A stretch of DNA of 64,000 nucleotides, taken from Rhododendron vialii. Taxonomy: Eukaryota; Streptophyta; Magnoliopsida; Ericales; Ericaceae. Below, piece after piece: positions 49,502-61,073 of the stretch. Made by a program: the position numbers and the translations under genes. The notes under the pieces were generated by a model. The model made no database searches, was not told the DNA's origin, and was given only the letters and a program-made list of their open reading frames with translations. Every line of letters begins with the position of its first letter. Position 1 is the stretch's first letter. The stretch spans positions 11,055,001 through 11,119,000 of the forward strand of contig NC_080563.1 in NCBI RefSeq assembly GCF_030253575.1, given 5' to 3'.

Positions 49502-49511
49502 ACTAATAAAA

Positions 49512-50551
49512 ACACCTCAAATTGTTTCGGTCCCTACCTAACAATTCTCTCACACAATTTTAGGTTTCACTTTTACTAACACTTTTTATAAAATCATCAT
49601 TAGCAAACACTATTTAAAGAGCCAAATGGAGATTAAGAGGTATTTTCTCAGCTTCTGAAATCTGCCTCTCCTAGTGAGTGGCAAAACAAGACTTTCAAAT
49701 TTTTTGATTTTAAGTGGAAGACAGAAGAAGGTAAACCAGTGGGAAGATTCAAACCACATAGTGGGTACAGTATGTTGTGCAGCATACTGAGCGAGAAGGG
49801 AGCTTGGTTCGACCCGAAATTGATCCTTGCACCTGTGTTTTACCTCCGGTCGGATAAAAGTGTATAGTTCTAGTCCCTGCTCAAGAATAAAACTAAAAAA
49901 ATAGATTATTATTATTATTATTATATATAATGAAAAATATCGTTAACGATACGATTATACTGTATAAGAAAAATCTTGAATTTGGATCCAAAATTGACAG
50001 CTTAGTGTGAGCTTATCCATGCACTTATCCTCTTAGGCATTCTTTTTCTGATATGTCTTTCGTCCTTACTTTCTTGGGTCTCCGAGATCCTTTCAATGAA
50101 TATTCTGACTTACTTGACCTAACTTGTAGGTTTTTTATTCGTATATAAAACGGATTTAAAATTCTCTTTCATTCCAAAGACATAACATGTATCCAAGCGC
50201 TTCATATTCGCCCGGAGATTGTATGCCTTTAACAATGAAGAAAATTGTGTAGGGTTGAATAGATCTCGATCAACTAAGAATTTGTCAAATCTCGACCAAT
50301 GCTAATTTCATGAGCATTTTCAAGATGTTTCCTAGTAGCAGTAAAATTGATTTCTCAAGAATAAGTTGAGATGCGTGCAGACTGACCCGCTTACCTGTAA
50401 AAAAGAAAAAAACCATTTCAGAGTTTACTCCCTTCACCTTATTTTGGCATGGTATTTAGAACGGTATCACCAAACTAATACAGTACTTGACATTATTCTT
50501 ATCCTTTATACTTTCTCTTGATCTTATCTCCTATCCAAATCCAAGGCATAT
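49512..50551. other. upstream region of the BAG gene
   Basis: AT-rich, with a (TTA)n run at 49904-49923 and a B-box-like GGTTCGACCCG at 49806-49816 that lacks a partner A-box. No gene is seen. Confidence 0.45.
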
Positions 50552-50560
50552 TATATAAAG
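50552..50560 (+). promoter_or_regulatory. putative TATA box of the BAG gene
   Basis: TATATAAAG is followed by a CT-rich leader (50577-50640), giving a leader of about 345 nt to the start at 50933. A second candidate, CTATATAGATA at about 50807, is closer but a weaker match. Confidence 0.5.
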
Positions 50561-50932
50561 TGCACCAACATTTATTCCTCTCTCCTCCTTAATTTCCTAC
50601 CAATTCCTTTCCTTCTCTCACTTCCTTCGCATTTCCCTGTCCCTTCCCTCTGCAGTCCAATTCACACAACACACGGTTTTTGTTACACCAAATTCTCTTT
50701 GAAAATAAATCCCTCTGCACCAAATCTCGTTTAAAAATAATTTCCACAATGGTCTGTGAGACAAGAAGTCACACAGATTGGTTATTTTATAGTCCACAGA
50801 TTGTCTCTATATAGATACTAATACGTGGATTCTTTCTTCATCTTTGGATTTCCTCGGAACTTGACAAGGAACCCTCTTGAAAAACCCTTTTTCTGCATTG
50901 GTTTTTTTAACACCCTTGTCAACCGCGAAGAG

Positions 50933-52806
50933 ATGCTGAAAAAGAACTCCAAGGCCGCCGGAATGCTGTCGCCGGCAAGGCAGAGCACGGGCGGTGGAGG
51001 AGGTGGCGGTTTGCAGGTGGCCGGTTTGGAAGTCAGGCCAGGGGGAATGCTGGTGCAACAGAGGAATTCGGATCAAATCTTTTCAGGTCCCAAAGTTAAA
51101 GTCAGGGTCAAGTATGGATCAGCTTGTCATGAAATCAGTATTTTGCCTCAATCAAGCTTTGGTAATTCACATTTTCTAGAACTACTCTCTCGCGCTTTCC
51201 TAGTTTAATGCATAATGTACGTAACTTCATATAAACTTATGTCGTGTTTTTTTTATTGGGTATCTAAGTCAGCTTGCGCACATATATTTTTTCTTGAATG
51301 CTATATTGAATTCAAGTGAGATAAGATTATAACCAATTTGCAATCCACATGATTTAATGGGAAATAACAAGGTCCCGGGGGCTTTAGGGCTGCTAGGGAT
51401 GCCCTGTTTGTAACTACACTAATGCTTCGGTGACCATGTTTGAGTACCACATTTAGGGTACCACGTGATGTGTCACGACTGTATTGGCAGAATGTGCCAT
51501 GTTTGTCATATAGTGGAGTACATTCTACCAATGTAATGATGACACCTCATATGGTTCCAAAAATGTGGTACTCAGACATTGTCACCATAGCATTGTTGTT
51601 GTAACTTTGGGTACTATTTTCCAACCAGAGTCGTTTGATGTACACCACAGATAAAGGGTATTTGGCCGCTTATTAAGGTTTACGTGGAGTTACGGGACAT
51701 ACTTAGTCGTTGTATTTTCGTCTTTCATTCGTCCCAGTAAGGATTTTGAAGTTGCATTGTCTTTTTTGTGTCATAAATCTGTTTTCTAGGGATATTTTTG
51801 AAGTTGCCAATTGATTTTAGATTGGAATGCTCCAAAAAAATCTAAAACGTCATAACAATGTAAATAATATGTTAATGTTAGTATGCATAATTTACTGATG
51901 CTAAGTTTTTGTGAGGGTTCAGGGGATTTGAAGAAAATGCTGGCTGGACTAACTGGGCTACACCCTAATGACCAGAAGTTGATTTACAAAGAAAAAGAGA
52001 GGAATTCAAGAGCATTTCTTGATGAGGTAGGAGTGACCAATGGGTCAAAATTGGTGTTGACCGAGGATGTATTGAGCCGAGAGAGACGCGTTCTTGAATC
52101 ACGGAGAAGTGAGAAAATCGACAAGGCATCGAAAGCCATAGCCGAAATTAGGCTCGAAATTGACAAGTTAGCCAAACAGGTGAAAATTGGTTTAGAAGTT
52201 TTGATCTAATTGTGCTTTTGCTTTAATCTGTTCTCTCTCTCCCTCTCTGGTTTGGCTTGATGAGTTTTATTTATTTACCTATTTTCTCTCTGGAAATTTG
52301 ATAGGTTTCAAATTTGGAGTTGGAAATTTATAGCGGGAGAAAGGCGAAGGAAGCGGTTTTGTTGAATCTGATTGAATTGTTAATGTCACAACTGCTGAAA
52401 TTGGATGGAATTGTGGCTGATGGAGAGGTGAAATTGCAAAGGAGAGAGCAGGTATATATGGGTATTTTTGTCTTTTTAGTGCTATAATTCCAAATATATT
52501 TCAAGCCAAAGTGAGACTAAATTTTATTGAATGATGGTGTTGTTGAAGGTGAGAAGAGTCCAGAAGTACATTGAAACTCTTGATTTGCTGAAGGCTAAGG
52601 ATGCTGGAAATGAACAAAGGCATTCAAATGAGCGAATGCCAAAACAAATGCAACACCATTTAGAGCAGAGGAAACAGAGGAACTTGACTACACAATGGGG
52701 AACAATTGGTTCCGGTGTGGCGGCTGCTCCGCCACCATTCACTTCCTCCTCCGCGGCTCATAACTTCCGATATTTTTATGGCAATCCTCCTTTGCAATTC
52801 CAGTAA
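50933..52806 (+). CDS. BAG: BAG-family co-chaperone with ubiquitin-like domain
   Basis: Exons 50933-51161, 51923-52179, 52305-52451 and 52549-52806 join to 296 aa. A glycine-rich stretch (20-26) precedes the plant BAG1-4 motif EVRPGGMLVQQR (33-44). Residues about 54-125 form a ubiquitin-like domain (VKVRVKYGSACHEISI, LTGLHPNDQKLIYKEKE, VTNGSKLVLTED). Residues about 140-215 form the helical BAG domain that binds the Hsp70 ATPase domain and promotes nucleotide exchange (KASKAIAEIRLEIDKLAKQ, LLMSQLLKLDGIVADGEVKL, RRVQKYIETLD). The tail is rich in Q, A and P. The frame is open 36 codons upstream of this ATG; I chose 50933 because related proteins begin close to this glycine-rich region. Exact BAG number not assigned. 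Confidence 0.94.
51375..51612. mobile_element. hairpin element in intron 1 of the BAG gene
   Basis: ATGCCCTGTTTGTAACTACA, GGTGACCATGTTTGAGTACCACATT and TGGCAGAATGTGCCATG pair with AATGTGGTACTCAGACATTGTCACC and TTGTTGTTGTAACTTTGGG. This is a foldback of about 240 bp. Confidence 0.6.
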
Positions 52807-53134
52807 ACATTTACCCAAAAAAAGTATTTCACATTCTTGCATTCACGAGGACGTCATTCAGAATAGACATTTTTCGTGGAAATTTCCGGGCATATTTGAT
52901 TTTTTCTCTCTCTCTCTCTCTCTATTCTTCAATTTGTATAGAGTATGTGTGCTGGGTAGATTACTTTGCTCTCATTCAGATGTTGTGTGTATCTTGTATA
53001 AATACATTAGTAATAATCTGGGAAATGAGAAATTCCCATCAGGGGTATTTGCTGCAGCAGAGCAGCTGTTGTTTGTCACAAATCTGAGTGGCTGTGCTTA
53101 TAATTAATTGCACTTTTTACACTTAATTAATAAT
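52807..53134 (+). other. 3' region of the BAG gene
   Basis: Probable 3' untranslated region with a (CT)n run at 52906-52923. No other gene is seen. Confidence 0.5.
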
Positions 53135-53338
53135 GTGTTGCTACAGGTACCGAAATTGGGGGACCGAAATCGGACCGACGGCCGCCGGCGGGCCGTCTCC
53201 GGCCACCGGACGGCCGATCCGAGCCGTCCAAAAATTCTAAAAAACAAAACCGAGGGGGCCCACGCGGGAATCAACGTCATCCGAGGTGTGTAGGGTGCTT
53301 GATCGGAGCACCCCTTTTCGTGTGTATATGGATTTTTG
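53135..53338. mobile_element. single-arm copy of the GC-rich foldback core
   Basis: It contains CGGACGGCCGATCCGAGCCG, AAAAATTCTAAAAAAC, CACGCGGGAATCAACG and GGTGCTTGATCGGAGCACCCC, matching one arm of the foldbacks at 2880, 49091 and 57480. ATTAATAAT flanks both sides (53126-53134 and 53339-53347), a possible 9-bp target duplication, though AT-rich matches can be chance. Confidence 0.6.
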
Positions 53339-53689
53339 ATTAATAATATGGTCACCTTTCTATTAATTAAATCTCCGCTGATTGGGGCGTTTAAGCAGTG
53401 CTTAACCAAAGACATGAAGATTTCTCATGTTTCTTGCAGGGTTGCAAAAAAGATCATAAAAGTGGTAAGTGGGATTATACAATCCCTTATTTTACTGATT
53501 AAAAGCTAATCACACCAACAAAGAGCTAATCACACCAGATCATAATACGTTGACAGGCTTGACTTCGGGAGGCTTGATTGGATAATAGTAGCGGAGTAGT
53601 TTAACCATATGAAAATCCAAAATTGTTCCTCAACAAACAAGAAATAGTTGTCTGTGAAACGGTGGATGGAGCTCAAGAAAATGAACCCG

Positions 53690-53868
53690 GGGGACAACAC
53701 ATGTTGTCCTTATTCGGGTCGTCCGATTTTGACAATGGACGGTTCAGATTTCATTGCGGCAATGCACGGATGGACGATTGAGATCTGTTCTGCTGAGATG
53801 ACATTTGAGCCATCCATTGTCGAAATGGACGGCTCGGATGGGGACAACACCCATGTTGTTCCCTAAGG
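53690..53868. repeat. hairpin repeat, GGGACAACACATGTTGTCC arms
   Basis: GGGGGACAACACATGTTGTCC and CAATGGACGGTTCAGAT on the left are mirrored by CCATTGTCGAAATGGACGG and GGGGACAACACCCATGTTG on the right. A probable small mobile element. Confidence 0.5.
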
Positions 53869-53963
53869 GACAAAAGGCTAGGGTTGAGGGGACAAATCAA
53901 CTAACTTGTTCACTGCAGATACAAAACAAAATTAAAAAAATAAAAGGAAAACTTGTTCACTCA

Positions 53964-54285
53964 GGCTCTGTTTGGTAGAGTTGCTAGTTTTTATTTTTTG
54001 TTTATGAAAAACAAGAAATGACTTTTTTTTGATTAAAAAATAAAAACAAAAAACATGTTTGGTGACCGTAATAGTTTTTGTTTATTTGTTTTTCGGACTG
54101 CCGAAAGTGTTTTCGAAATAAATGAAAACGCAATTTTTGTGTTTCTAGAATTCCGCAAACTAGTGAAATTGATTATATATTTTGTAAACAAAAACAATAA
54201 CACAAACATATTTATGGTGTTTGTTTTAAAAAATATCAGAAGCAAAAACAAAAAACTGAAAATAAAAACTTTACCAAACAAAGCC
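53964..54285. mobile_element. MITE with GGCTCTGTTTGGTA ends
   Basis: GGCTCTGTTTGGTAGAG on the left and, from the right, GGCTTTGTTTGGTAAAG are its ends; the flanks are TCA and TTA, one base apart. A second inner TGTTTGGTGACC motif occurs at 54056. 322 bp, PIF/Tourist-like. Confidence 0.65.
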
Positions 54286-54634
54286 TTATTATCCGGTGTG
54301 CATAAGCAGATGATGGTAGAGCCAACCAGCCCATACGGGTGAACACCTTCAAAGCCTGAAAAATAGAACGAAGGTAAGCTAGGTAGAAGACTTTTGGAAG
54401 ACTTTGTTACGAACATATTTTTTTTTATTTATAAAAAATTACCACCAAATTAAAGCATATAAGCAAAGCTTAAAATCTTAATTTCGCATGTTTTCTGAAG
54501 CCTACTAAAAGGTTCTGTTAATTTGTTACTATTACCAACATTAATAATTAACCTCTGAATAATGGCCTTGTTATGATCATTATACAACTGTGTCCTAATT
54601 GGTAAGATATGTGCCTCAGGATCGATAATCCAAC

Positions 54635-54821
54635 TGCGTTTCTCTCTTTTGAGTCTGTGTTCGGCGGATGATTGTCTAGAGGTTTGGTGTCAACTTAGTT
54701 GAGATGCTTTTTTTTTGTTGTGATGCAGCTCGCACGTGCTTCCGGCCTTTAATATTTGTAATTCTCCTTCCAAAGATTAAAGAAATCTTCTTCTTTTTTC
54801 GTTAAAAAAAAAAAAAAAAAG
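54635..54821 (+). mobile_element. poly-A retroposon insertion with 16-bp target duplication
   Basis: A 187-bp insert ending in a run of 17 A lies between GGATCGATAATCCAAC (54619-54634) and GGATCAATAATCCAAC (54822-54837), 15 of 16 identical. This is the signature of LINE-type target-primed insertion. The body has TAATATTTGTAATTC but no recognised gene, so it may be a 5'-truncated LINE end. Confidence 0.75.
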
Positions 54822-54839
54822 GGATCAATAATCCAACGC

Positions 54840-56212
54840 TAGTCAAATCTCAGGATAGTCAGCAGTTAAAAATTTCAACACTTGGAAATTCATCAAGCCT
54901 TCGGTTAGCATGTCAATCCCAACAAACCCTTTGTCTACTTAAGGACAGTAAGAGTCGGTAAACCCATTAACCGCTACTACTTTTTAGTGAGAACTCAATG
55001 TCAGGGTCAGTGTATGCATGCGTAACTCGATTAATCTCGAGACACTGAAGTTAACGACCGAATATACCGTGTCCTAAGAATTGTGTTTTTTGTTTTTTTT
55101 TGTTTTTTGTTTTGGTTGGCTAAAAGTGGCCCAAGAGTTTAACTGCTGGATGTTGATTTTGGCACTCCACTTTTAACGTGACTAGTAACTTCATGTACAA
55201 AGTGGAACGTCTGCGTACAAAAGTGGAGCGCAAAATTCAATTTCTTCAACTGCTAGTAGTGCAACTTTGTTTCCCCATTATTGCTCTCTCTTGCTGATTG
55301 TACAGAGAAGTAACAGAGGAAACAAAACCCCAAAGCATCTGGCACCGAAAGAACATTTTGTTGGCTGTTTGTTAGGCAGCAGGCATATCATTGGATGCCT
55401 TGAGGAGACAATCTTCGTAATGAGTGGCGTAACGGAGGAATTGAGAGTCAGAGATAGAACATTTTGTTGGTTGTTAATTCGCAAATTTTCTTCAATTTCA
55501 GTATGGACAAAATGCATATGATTGCCAAAACTAAAGCAATTAAGGGAATTGAGTAAGTTTTTCAGCTAGGCATCCAAGAATTTCATCTCAAGTGACAAAA
55601 GAAAGAAGAATGGTACCATGCTCGTCATTCTTCTAATTTCCCCAACCGCCTTCCCACAGGGGAGAGAGTTCTCGGACAAACCAAAGGCGCGAACGAAAAT
55701 TTGTAATCGGTCGGGCGCGCGTGGTTCATAGATACGTAGAAATGTTCATCGATCCGTGTACGTATAAAGTGAAAAATGGCTTGTGATTAGTGACGAGAGA
55801 GCTGTGAAGATTGGAGAGGGAAATGAATAGTAACATTCGTAACTACAACAGTATTCCCAAAGGACCAAAATAGTAGGGACCAGACCAAGCACGTATACAT
55901 TGTTTTGGCCAATCCCTATTGGGAGTTACATCAAGGTACTCTGAATTACTACTATTGAAGAGGTGATTGGAACAAGGTGTCTTTAAATGTGCGACAGGAA
56001 AAAGCACAGCCCTAACAGCTCTAGACCTACAAGCCCCAACTCTACCTTCAAGTCTTTTCTCCATGTCAAGAAAAAGAGAATTGACGAGAATTTTGTTTTC
56101 ATTGATGGGTATTATTGATTAATTTGATTGTAACTCTAGTACGCCTTTATATTTGCTACACAATTTGGTAACCAAGAAACCTAAACCAATGAAGAAAATA
56201 CGCATAATAAGG

Positions 56213-56264
<52 letters not shown>

Positions 56265-56390
56265 TAACGTAGCGTAAACAAGAAACATAATGTTGAAATC
56301 TAGAAACATGGTAATACAATATTTTCTAATATTACCAAAAAAAAAAAGATGACCAATAGAATCCAAAAAAGCGAAGACGCCGCTGCACAC
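54840..56390. other. gene-free stretch
   Basis: Holds a hairpin related to the 7462 element at 55150-55245 (TTTTGGCACTCCAC / GTGGAGCGCAAAAT) and a (TA)n microsatellite at 56216-56261. I see no gene. Confidence 0.5.
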
Positions 56391-56391
56391 T

Positions 56392-56782
56392 CAGGGCTGA
56401 CTCATAAGTTTTGAAGGCCGGAAGCGAACCTCTTAAGTGAGGCCTCCCTATATTTTTCATGCAAAAGTTTGGTCTACAAAGAGTCTCATAAAAAAAAAAA
56501 AACCATTACAAAAAAATTACTATTACAAATATAAGCATATAATTATCCAAAAAAAAAAAAAATGTAACTATTACAATACCTCGAAATCCGTCATTTGAAA
56601 ATTAGTCTTCTTGCACTTTTTGCCGCAAACGTATTAATTCCACCGTTAGGCCTATTTTGTTGCTCTTAAATTTCAATTGGACATATTTTGTGTAAACGAG
56701 GCTCAGTGCAAAAAAAATTTGGGGCCATATATACATACATATATATATATACATACATATATATATATACATACATATATAT

Positions 56783-56846
<64 letters not shown>

Positions 56847-56934
56847 GTCCTAGAATTTTAGAGGCCCTCATTTTAAACCCTTTTTTGGGGGCCCGAAGCC
56901 CTTACTTCTTCTGCCTCTCCTTTTAGCCGGCCCT
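56392..56934. mobile_element. hAT-like non-autonomous element with internal microsatellites
   Basis: Starts AGGGCTGACTC and ends with the reverse of AGGGCCGGCTAAAAGG. Further inverted text includes GAGGCCTCCC..ATTTTTC and GAGGCCCTCATTTT. The interior holds (ATAC/TA)n runs at 56729-56843. The target duplication is unclear (GCACAC occurs near both ends but not at the same spacing). Confidence 0.45.
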
Positions 56935-56935
56935 A

Positions 56936-57369
56936 CGCACACCTCCGTCTTGGAACATCCAATAAGCGTAGATCAATGGCCACACCATTGCCAGACACAA
57001 GCCACCATCGCCGTTAGGCCAAACCGAACTCACACAGGAATGAGCCGGCTGGTGGATTTGCTGATGGTGGTGGTAGCTTGGGGTTGTTGGTGGTTGGCAA
57101 TTGTTGGACGGTGGTTGGGGTGTGTCTGTAGTTGGGCTAGGGTTTGGGTTTCTAGGCTTAACTGTGTAATTCGAGCTTTTAGGCCTTTTAGATGTTCAGG
57201 CTACGTCCCGCTTGTGCTTATTATATTATCTGGGTTTTTGACCTCTTAGGTGCTAAGCTTTGTCCCTTGGGGGTGTCTCCTTGATTGGTCAAATAGGGAT
57301 TTGGATCTCGGATGAGCACTTGTTGCCTTTCCCTTTGCTCGTTTTAGTCTTTGTGTTCACTTAAAAGAT
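56936..57369. other. gene-free stretch, GT-rich
   Basis: An open frame at 56950-57249 is rich in W, V and L but lies in simple GGTTGTTGG-type sequence and matches nothing I recognise. Confidence 0.4.
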
Positions 57370-57372
57370 TAA

Positions 57373-58125
57373 GGGCCCGTTCCAGAACCGAAATAAGAAC
57401 TTATTTTTTGTCTAATAAGAAGCCTTGTTCCGGAAAATAAGAAGGTTGGTACTTATTTTGGAAGAATTTATATAGGTACCGACCGGCCGGGGATGGAAAT
57501 CGTATTGACGGTCGCGCCGGGCCGTCTCCGGCCATCGGACGGCTGATCCGAGCCGTCCAAAAATTCTAAAAAAAAAAATTGAGGGGGCCAAGGCGAGAAT
57601 TAACGGCATCTGAGGAGTGTAGGGTGCTTGATTCGAGCACCCCTTTTTCGTGTGAAATCATATACACGAAAAAGGGGTGCTCTGATCAAGCACCCTACAC
57701 ACCTTAGATGCCGTTAATTTTTGCGTTGGCCCCCTTGGTTTTTTTTTTTAGAATTTTTGGACGGCTCGGATCGGCCGTCCGGTGGCCGGAGACGGCCCGG
57801 CGCGGCCATCGGTACGATTTCCCTCCTTCGGCGCCCATTCTCATAGCAACAGTCTTATTTTTTGTATAAGGCAACTTCAAGCTCAAAAATCATGTATTTA
57901 TGCAAATAATTTTCTTATCACTATGGATCTTGTTTGATAGATCTCATTGAGATCTTTAATACGGTACAAAAAATTTTGAATTTTTTTTTTCATTTACATT
58001 ATTTTTGAGTTTGAAAATGTGAAAGGAACTTTTTGTTTGGATTTTGTGGAATGACCCTTCTTATTTTTGAATGAAAAGTTTCAAAATAAGTACTTATTTT
58101 TTAAGAAGGTTTCCGGAATGGAGCC
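57373..58125. mobile_element. PIF/Harbinger-like element carrying a GC-rich foldback core (copy 2)
   Basis: Outer ends are GGGCCCGTTCCAGAACC and, from the right, GGCTCCATTCCGGAAACC, with TAA on both sides (57370-57372 and 58126-58128). The GC-rich foldback core (about 57483-57835) contains ACACGAAAAAGGGGTGCT and GGACGGCTCGGATCGGCC. Compared with 2594-3313 the whole element is inverted, with the same joins between outer sequence and core. 753 bp, non-coding. Confidence 0.75.
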
Positions 58126-58128
58126 TAA

Positions 58129-59160
58129 TAAAATTTCCTTTTTTCGGCATTCAAAAAAAATATTTCTTAATATTATGTTAACGCCTTGTACTTTGATGAA
58201 TTCATTTATCAGTCCTTGGGTAGACTTATTGGGCTGGAAATTATTGGGCCGGTGCCAGCTCTCCTACTGCCGTGATTTGCTTACATTACCAAGGCTAGTC
58301 GTAGAGATCCGTGTGACGTGAAAAGTGTCCCAACTTCATATCTTTCTTTTTTCTTTTTATAACCGCATTTTGTTGCACGCATTTCTGAGACACTGAAGTT
58401 AAAGTCCGGGTAAACCCTTCAATGGTTCGAAGTGTTTGGATCCCGTGAGGATCAAACATGGAATCTTATGAAAGACAAAAAAAAAAGTTCATTTTTCATG
58501 CTCATTTGCCCAAATCTCTTAGTTAACTTTATTTATCTTTCTTTTATGACATAAAGGCCCAAATTTTTAACTTTTGAGTCACAATGACAAGCCCTATTTG
58601 GGTCCCAACCTATATAAAGCAATAACACTGCCACAAACTTTAAGCGACATTTCGATTAAGGATTTCAAGACACCGATATATATGACTTGAACAAACCAAA
58701 AATTGTGAGTGACAGAGACAATTCCCATGCATGGTGGGGAATTTTTAAAACAATAATAATTCAGGTGTTTGGGCTAGCTTTGGCGCACTTGATTGAGCCT
58801 AGCGTCCAATCTCACTGTTCACTTACGGGGAATGGAGGGAGATTTTCATTGTTTTTTTTTTTTTTTTATTGAAAAAAAAAGCAACAAAAAAAAAAGAAAG
58901 TAAAAGGAGAAGTCGATGAATAGTGGCAATTCCTTTGGGCATGATCATTGTTGTTTTGTACAGTAATTAATAAGAATCACATTGTAGAGAACTCGGACGG
59001 AGGGGGCCATATCGATCAAACAAAAATTTATTGACTGCTCTTTGGATATCATGGATCTTGATATTACAATGTACAATTGAGTACGCGGGGACCTGATGGG
59101 AGCTGATAGGGTCAGCATTGGTGCTCTCCCCTACCAAACAGTGTCGTTGTGGCACAAGAA
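58129..59160. other. gene-free stretch
   Basis: Mostly AT-rich with T and A runs at 58850-58892. Nothing convincing is seen. Confidence 0.5.
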
Positions 59161-59199
59161 AACATATCGCGGAGATTGGTGTTAAAATCGATAACCAAA

Positions 59200-59765
59200 T
59201 CCTTAAAAAAAAGAAGGGTATTTCTTCTTCGCTAGCTTCTGTTCAAGGAGGCTAGGAAAATTCTAGATATTGGTCATAGGTTAGGCATTGAGGCTAGAGG
59301 GGGAGGAATTTCTTGTTAAGGGAATTTTGAAATGTGGGAGAACGAATTAGCAGAAATGATCAACGCTCTAGATGAATTAGAGGAGGAGGATGACTTGGAG
59401 GATCTTGATGAAAATGAGGAAGGAGCTTCTCTTTCCTTGGAATTTTCTGATTTTAAGTTCTGGGTTTTGGCCTTCGGTTTGCCCCCTTAATTTGGATCGT
59501 TGTGCTTTGGTTTTTCTATTTTGGTTGCTTGGGCTGCTTTTCCAGTTTTGCTTGGGTTGGTGTTGATGGTTTGGTGCTTTGTTTATCATTTTTGCTTGTT
59601 AGGTTCTGGTGTTTTCTGGTCGGTCTTTTTTGGTTTTGTTTTCCGGTTGGCATCTTGCCTTACTTTAGATCTTAGGTGGCTTTATGCCGGTGTACCCGTA
59701 TCATTTTAATCTTTGTAATCCTTATAACGATTAATAAATCCTTTTTGCTTAGAAAAAAAAAAAAC
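59200..59765 (+). mobile_element. probable 3' end of a LINE-type retroposon
   Basis: An acidic open stretch (59375-59460, rich in GAG/GAT codons) is followed by a T/G-rich tail, ATTAATAAATCCTTTTTGCTTAG and an A run (59753-59765). This tail form is common at plant LINE 3' ends. The 5' limit and target duplication were not found. Confidence 0.45.
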
Positions 59766-59779
59766 CATTTCCCTTGGAC

Positions 59780-60160
59780 CCTTGGTTCTTGATTGGTGCC
59801 CAATAAATGAGCGTGATTGATTATTTTGTGGGGCCCATTTTGAGTCCCACAAAAATGATTCAGACTACGAGTTATTCTTATTAGTTTTTTTTATGTGTTA
59901 TTGTATAAAATTAGCTCAATCTAATATCCGTAAGAGCTTTTTCAAAATTCTCTACGAATTCTGAAAAAACCTTTACCGTTATCAAAATTTTGAAAATGCC
60001 TTGATATCGGATTGAGCTAATTTGGGAAGAACATGCTCGTGTGGATCTTATATTGGGACGAAGGGAAATGTATGGTTGAGTTTCCCTTGCCCCCACCCAC
60101 ACATGTGTGGGTGGGGTGATTTTAGCAAGGTTGAGTTGGCCTTGCCCCACCCTATATATA
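59780..60160. mobile_element. foldback element plus GC hairpin
   Basis: CTCAATCTAATATC..AGAGCTTTTTCAAAATTC pairs with GAATTCTGAAAAAACC and ATATCGGATTGAGC (59912-60015), related to the family at 36740. A separate hairpin CCCCACCCACACATGTGTGG with inverted TGGGGCAAGGCC follows at 60080-60152. Confidence 0.55.
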
Positions 60161-60860
60161 TATATATATATTCTAAAAATAAAACTAAAAAGTGGTTATG
60201 TAGTGGAGACCAATTGCATCCTTTTTGCATATGTTTTGCCAAGTACTAGCAATAGAAGTTGACTATATTTTCATTGTAGTACAAATTACTAATTATTTCT
60301 TAGATTTCTAGCTAGCAGCTGGTTATGCAAACCCTAGGTAGCTCCATGCATCCTGATCATCTCACGTGAATATATGTAAATTGTAAAATTAAGGACGTTG
60401 GGATCAATTTCCCAATACACCTAAATTAATCGAGAACCATGTGCCTGTAATTATAGCACCTAAATCGAGAATCTAGTGGAAAAAATAAAAATAAAAATAA
60501 AATAAAATAAAGCCAAATAGATCTAGTGAGGGTCCACTACAGTATATATTCACTATATATTCACTGCAGATATGAATTGCACCTTGTTGGCTTCATACCA
60601 TCCATGAGATATTCAGGTGCGACCCCAATTAATAAGTAGTAGTAATGTGCTTTATTAATTTGACTGTTAAATAACAACCCAACATCTCTTTTAAGGGGTT
60701 TGGCTTAATTGGAACTTCCATCTTTTCAAACATGATCAATCAAACATGACAAGCGGGCCAAGGGAATTTCAAAACAGGGGGAAAAAAAAATAAAGGCCAG
60801 TCACGCGCACCTTGATTAATTAATACCGAAGGATCATGATCAATCTCACCGCACGTCTAC
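60161..60860. other. gene-free stretch
   Basis: AT-rich, with an (AAATA)n run at 60484-60511. No gene or clear element. Confidence 0.5.
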
Positions 60861-60954
60861 TACTGTTGAGTTGAGCATGTTCGCTCCTCAACCTTCCCCC
60901 CTCGATGTAACCTTTCGAGTTCTATGAAATTTCTTTTAGCCGAGCAAAAAAAAA
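60861..60954 (+). mobile_element. retroposon 3' tail fragment
   Basis: CGATGTAACCTTTCGAG..TTCTTTTAGCCGAGCA followed by an A run (60945-60953) looks like a truncated LINE 3' end. No target duplication was recognised. Confidence 0.35.
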
Positions 60955-61073
60955 TGTTTAGGAGAGATTTCGAATTAATCTGAAATTAATCTCCAGGGAA
61001 CAACCCGGCCCTAATTTTGAGGCATTTAACCTAGCTAGAAAAAATGGTATCAAGAAAACAGCAGTTGATATAT

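Noticed and set aside
56950-57249. Membrane-protein-like open frame
   Set aside because: Composition comes from GGT/GTT-rich simple sequence and no splice or homology support was seen.
59375-59709. Host protein gene with an acidic N-terminus
   Set aside because: The acidic stretch and hydrophobic frame are short, in different frames, and end in a retroposon-like poly-A tail.
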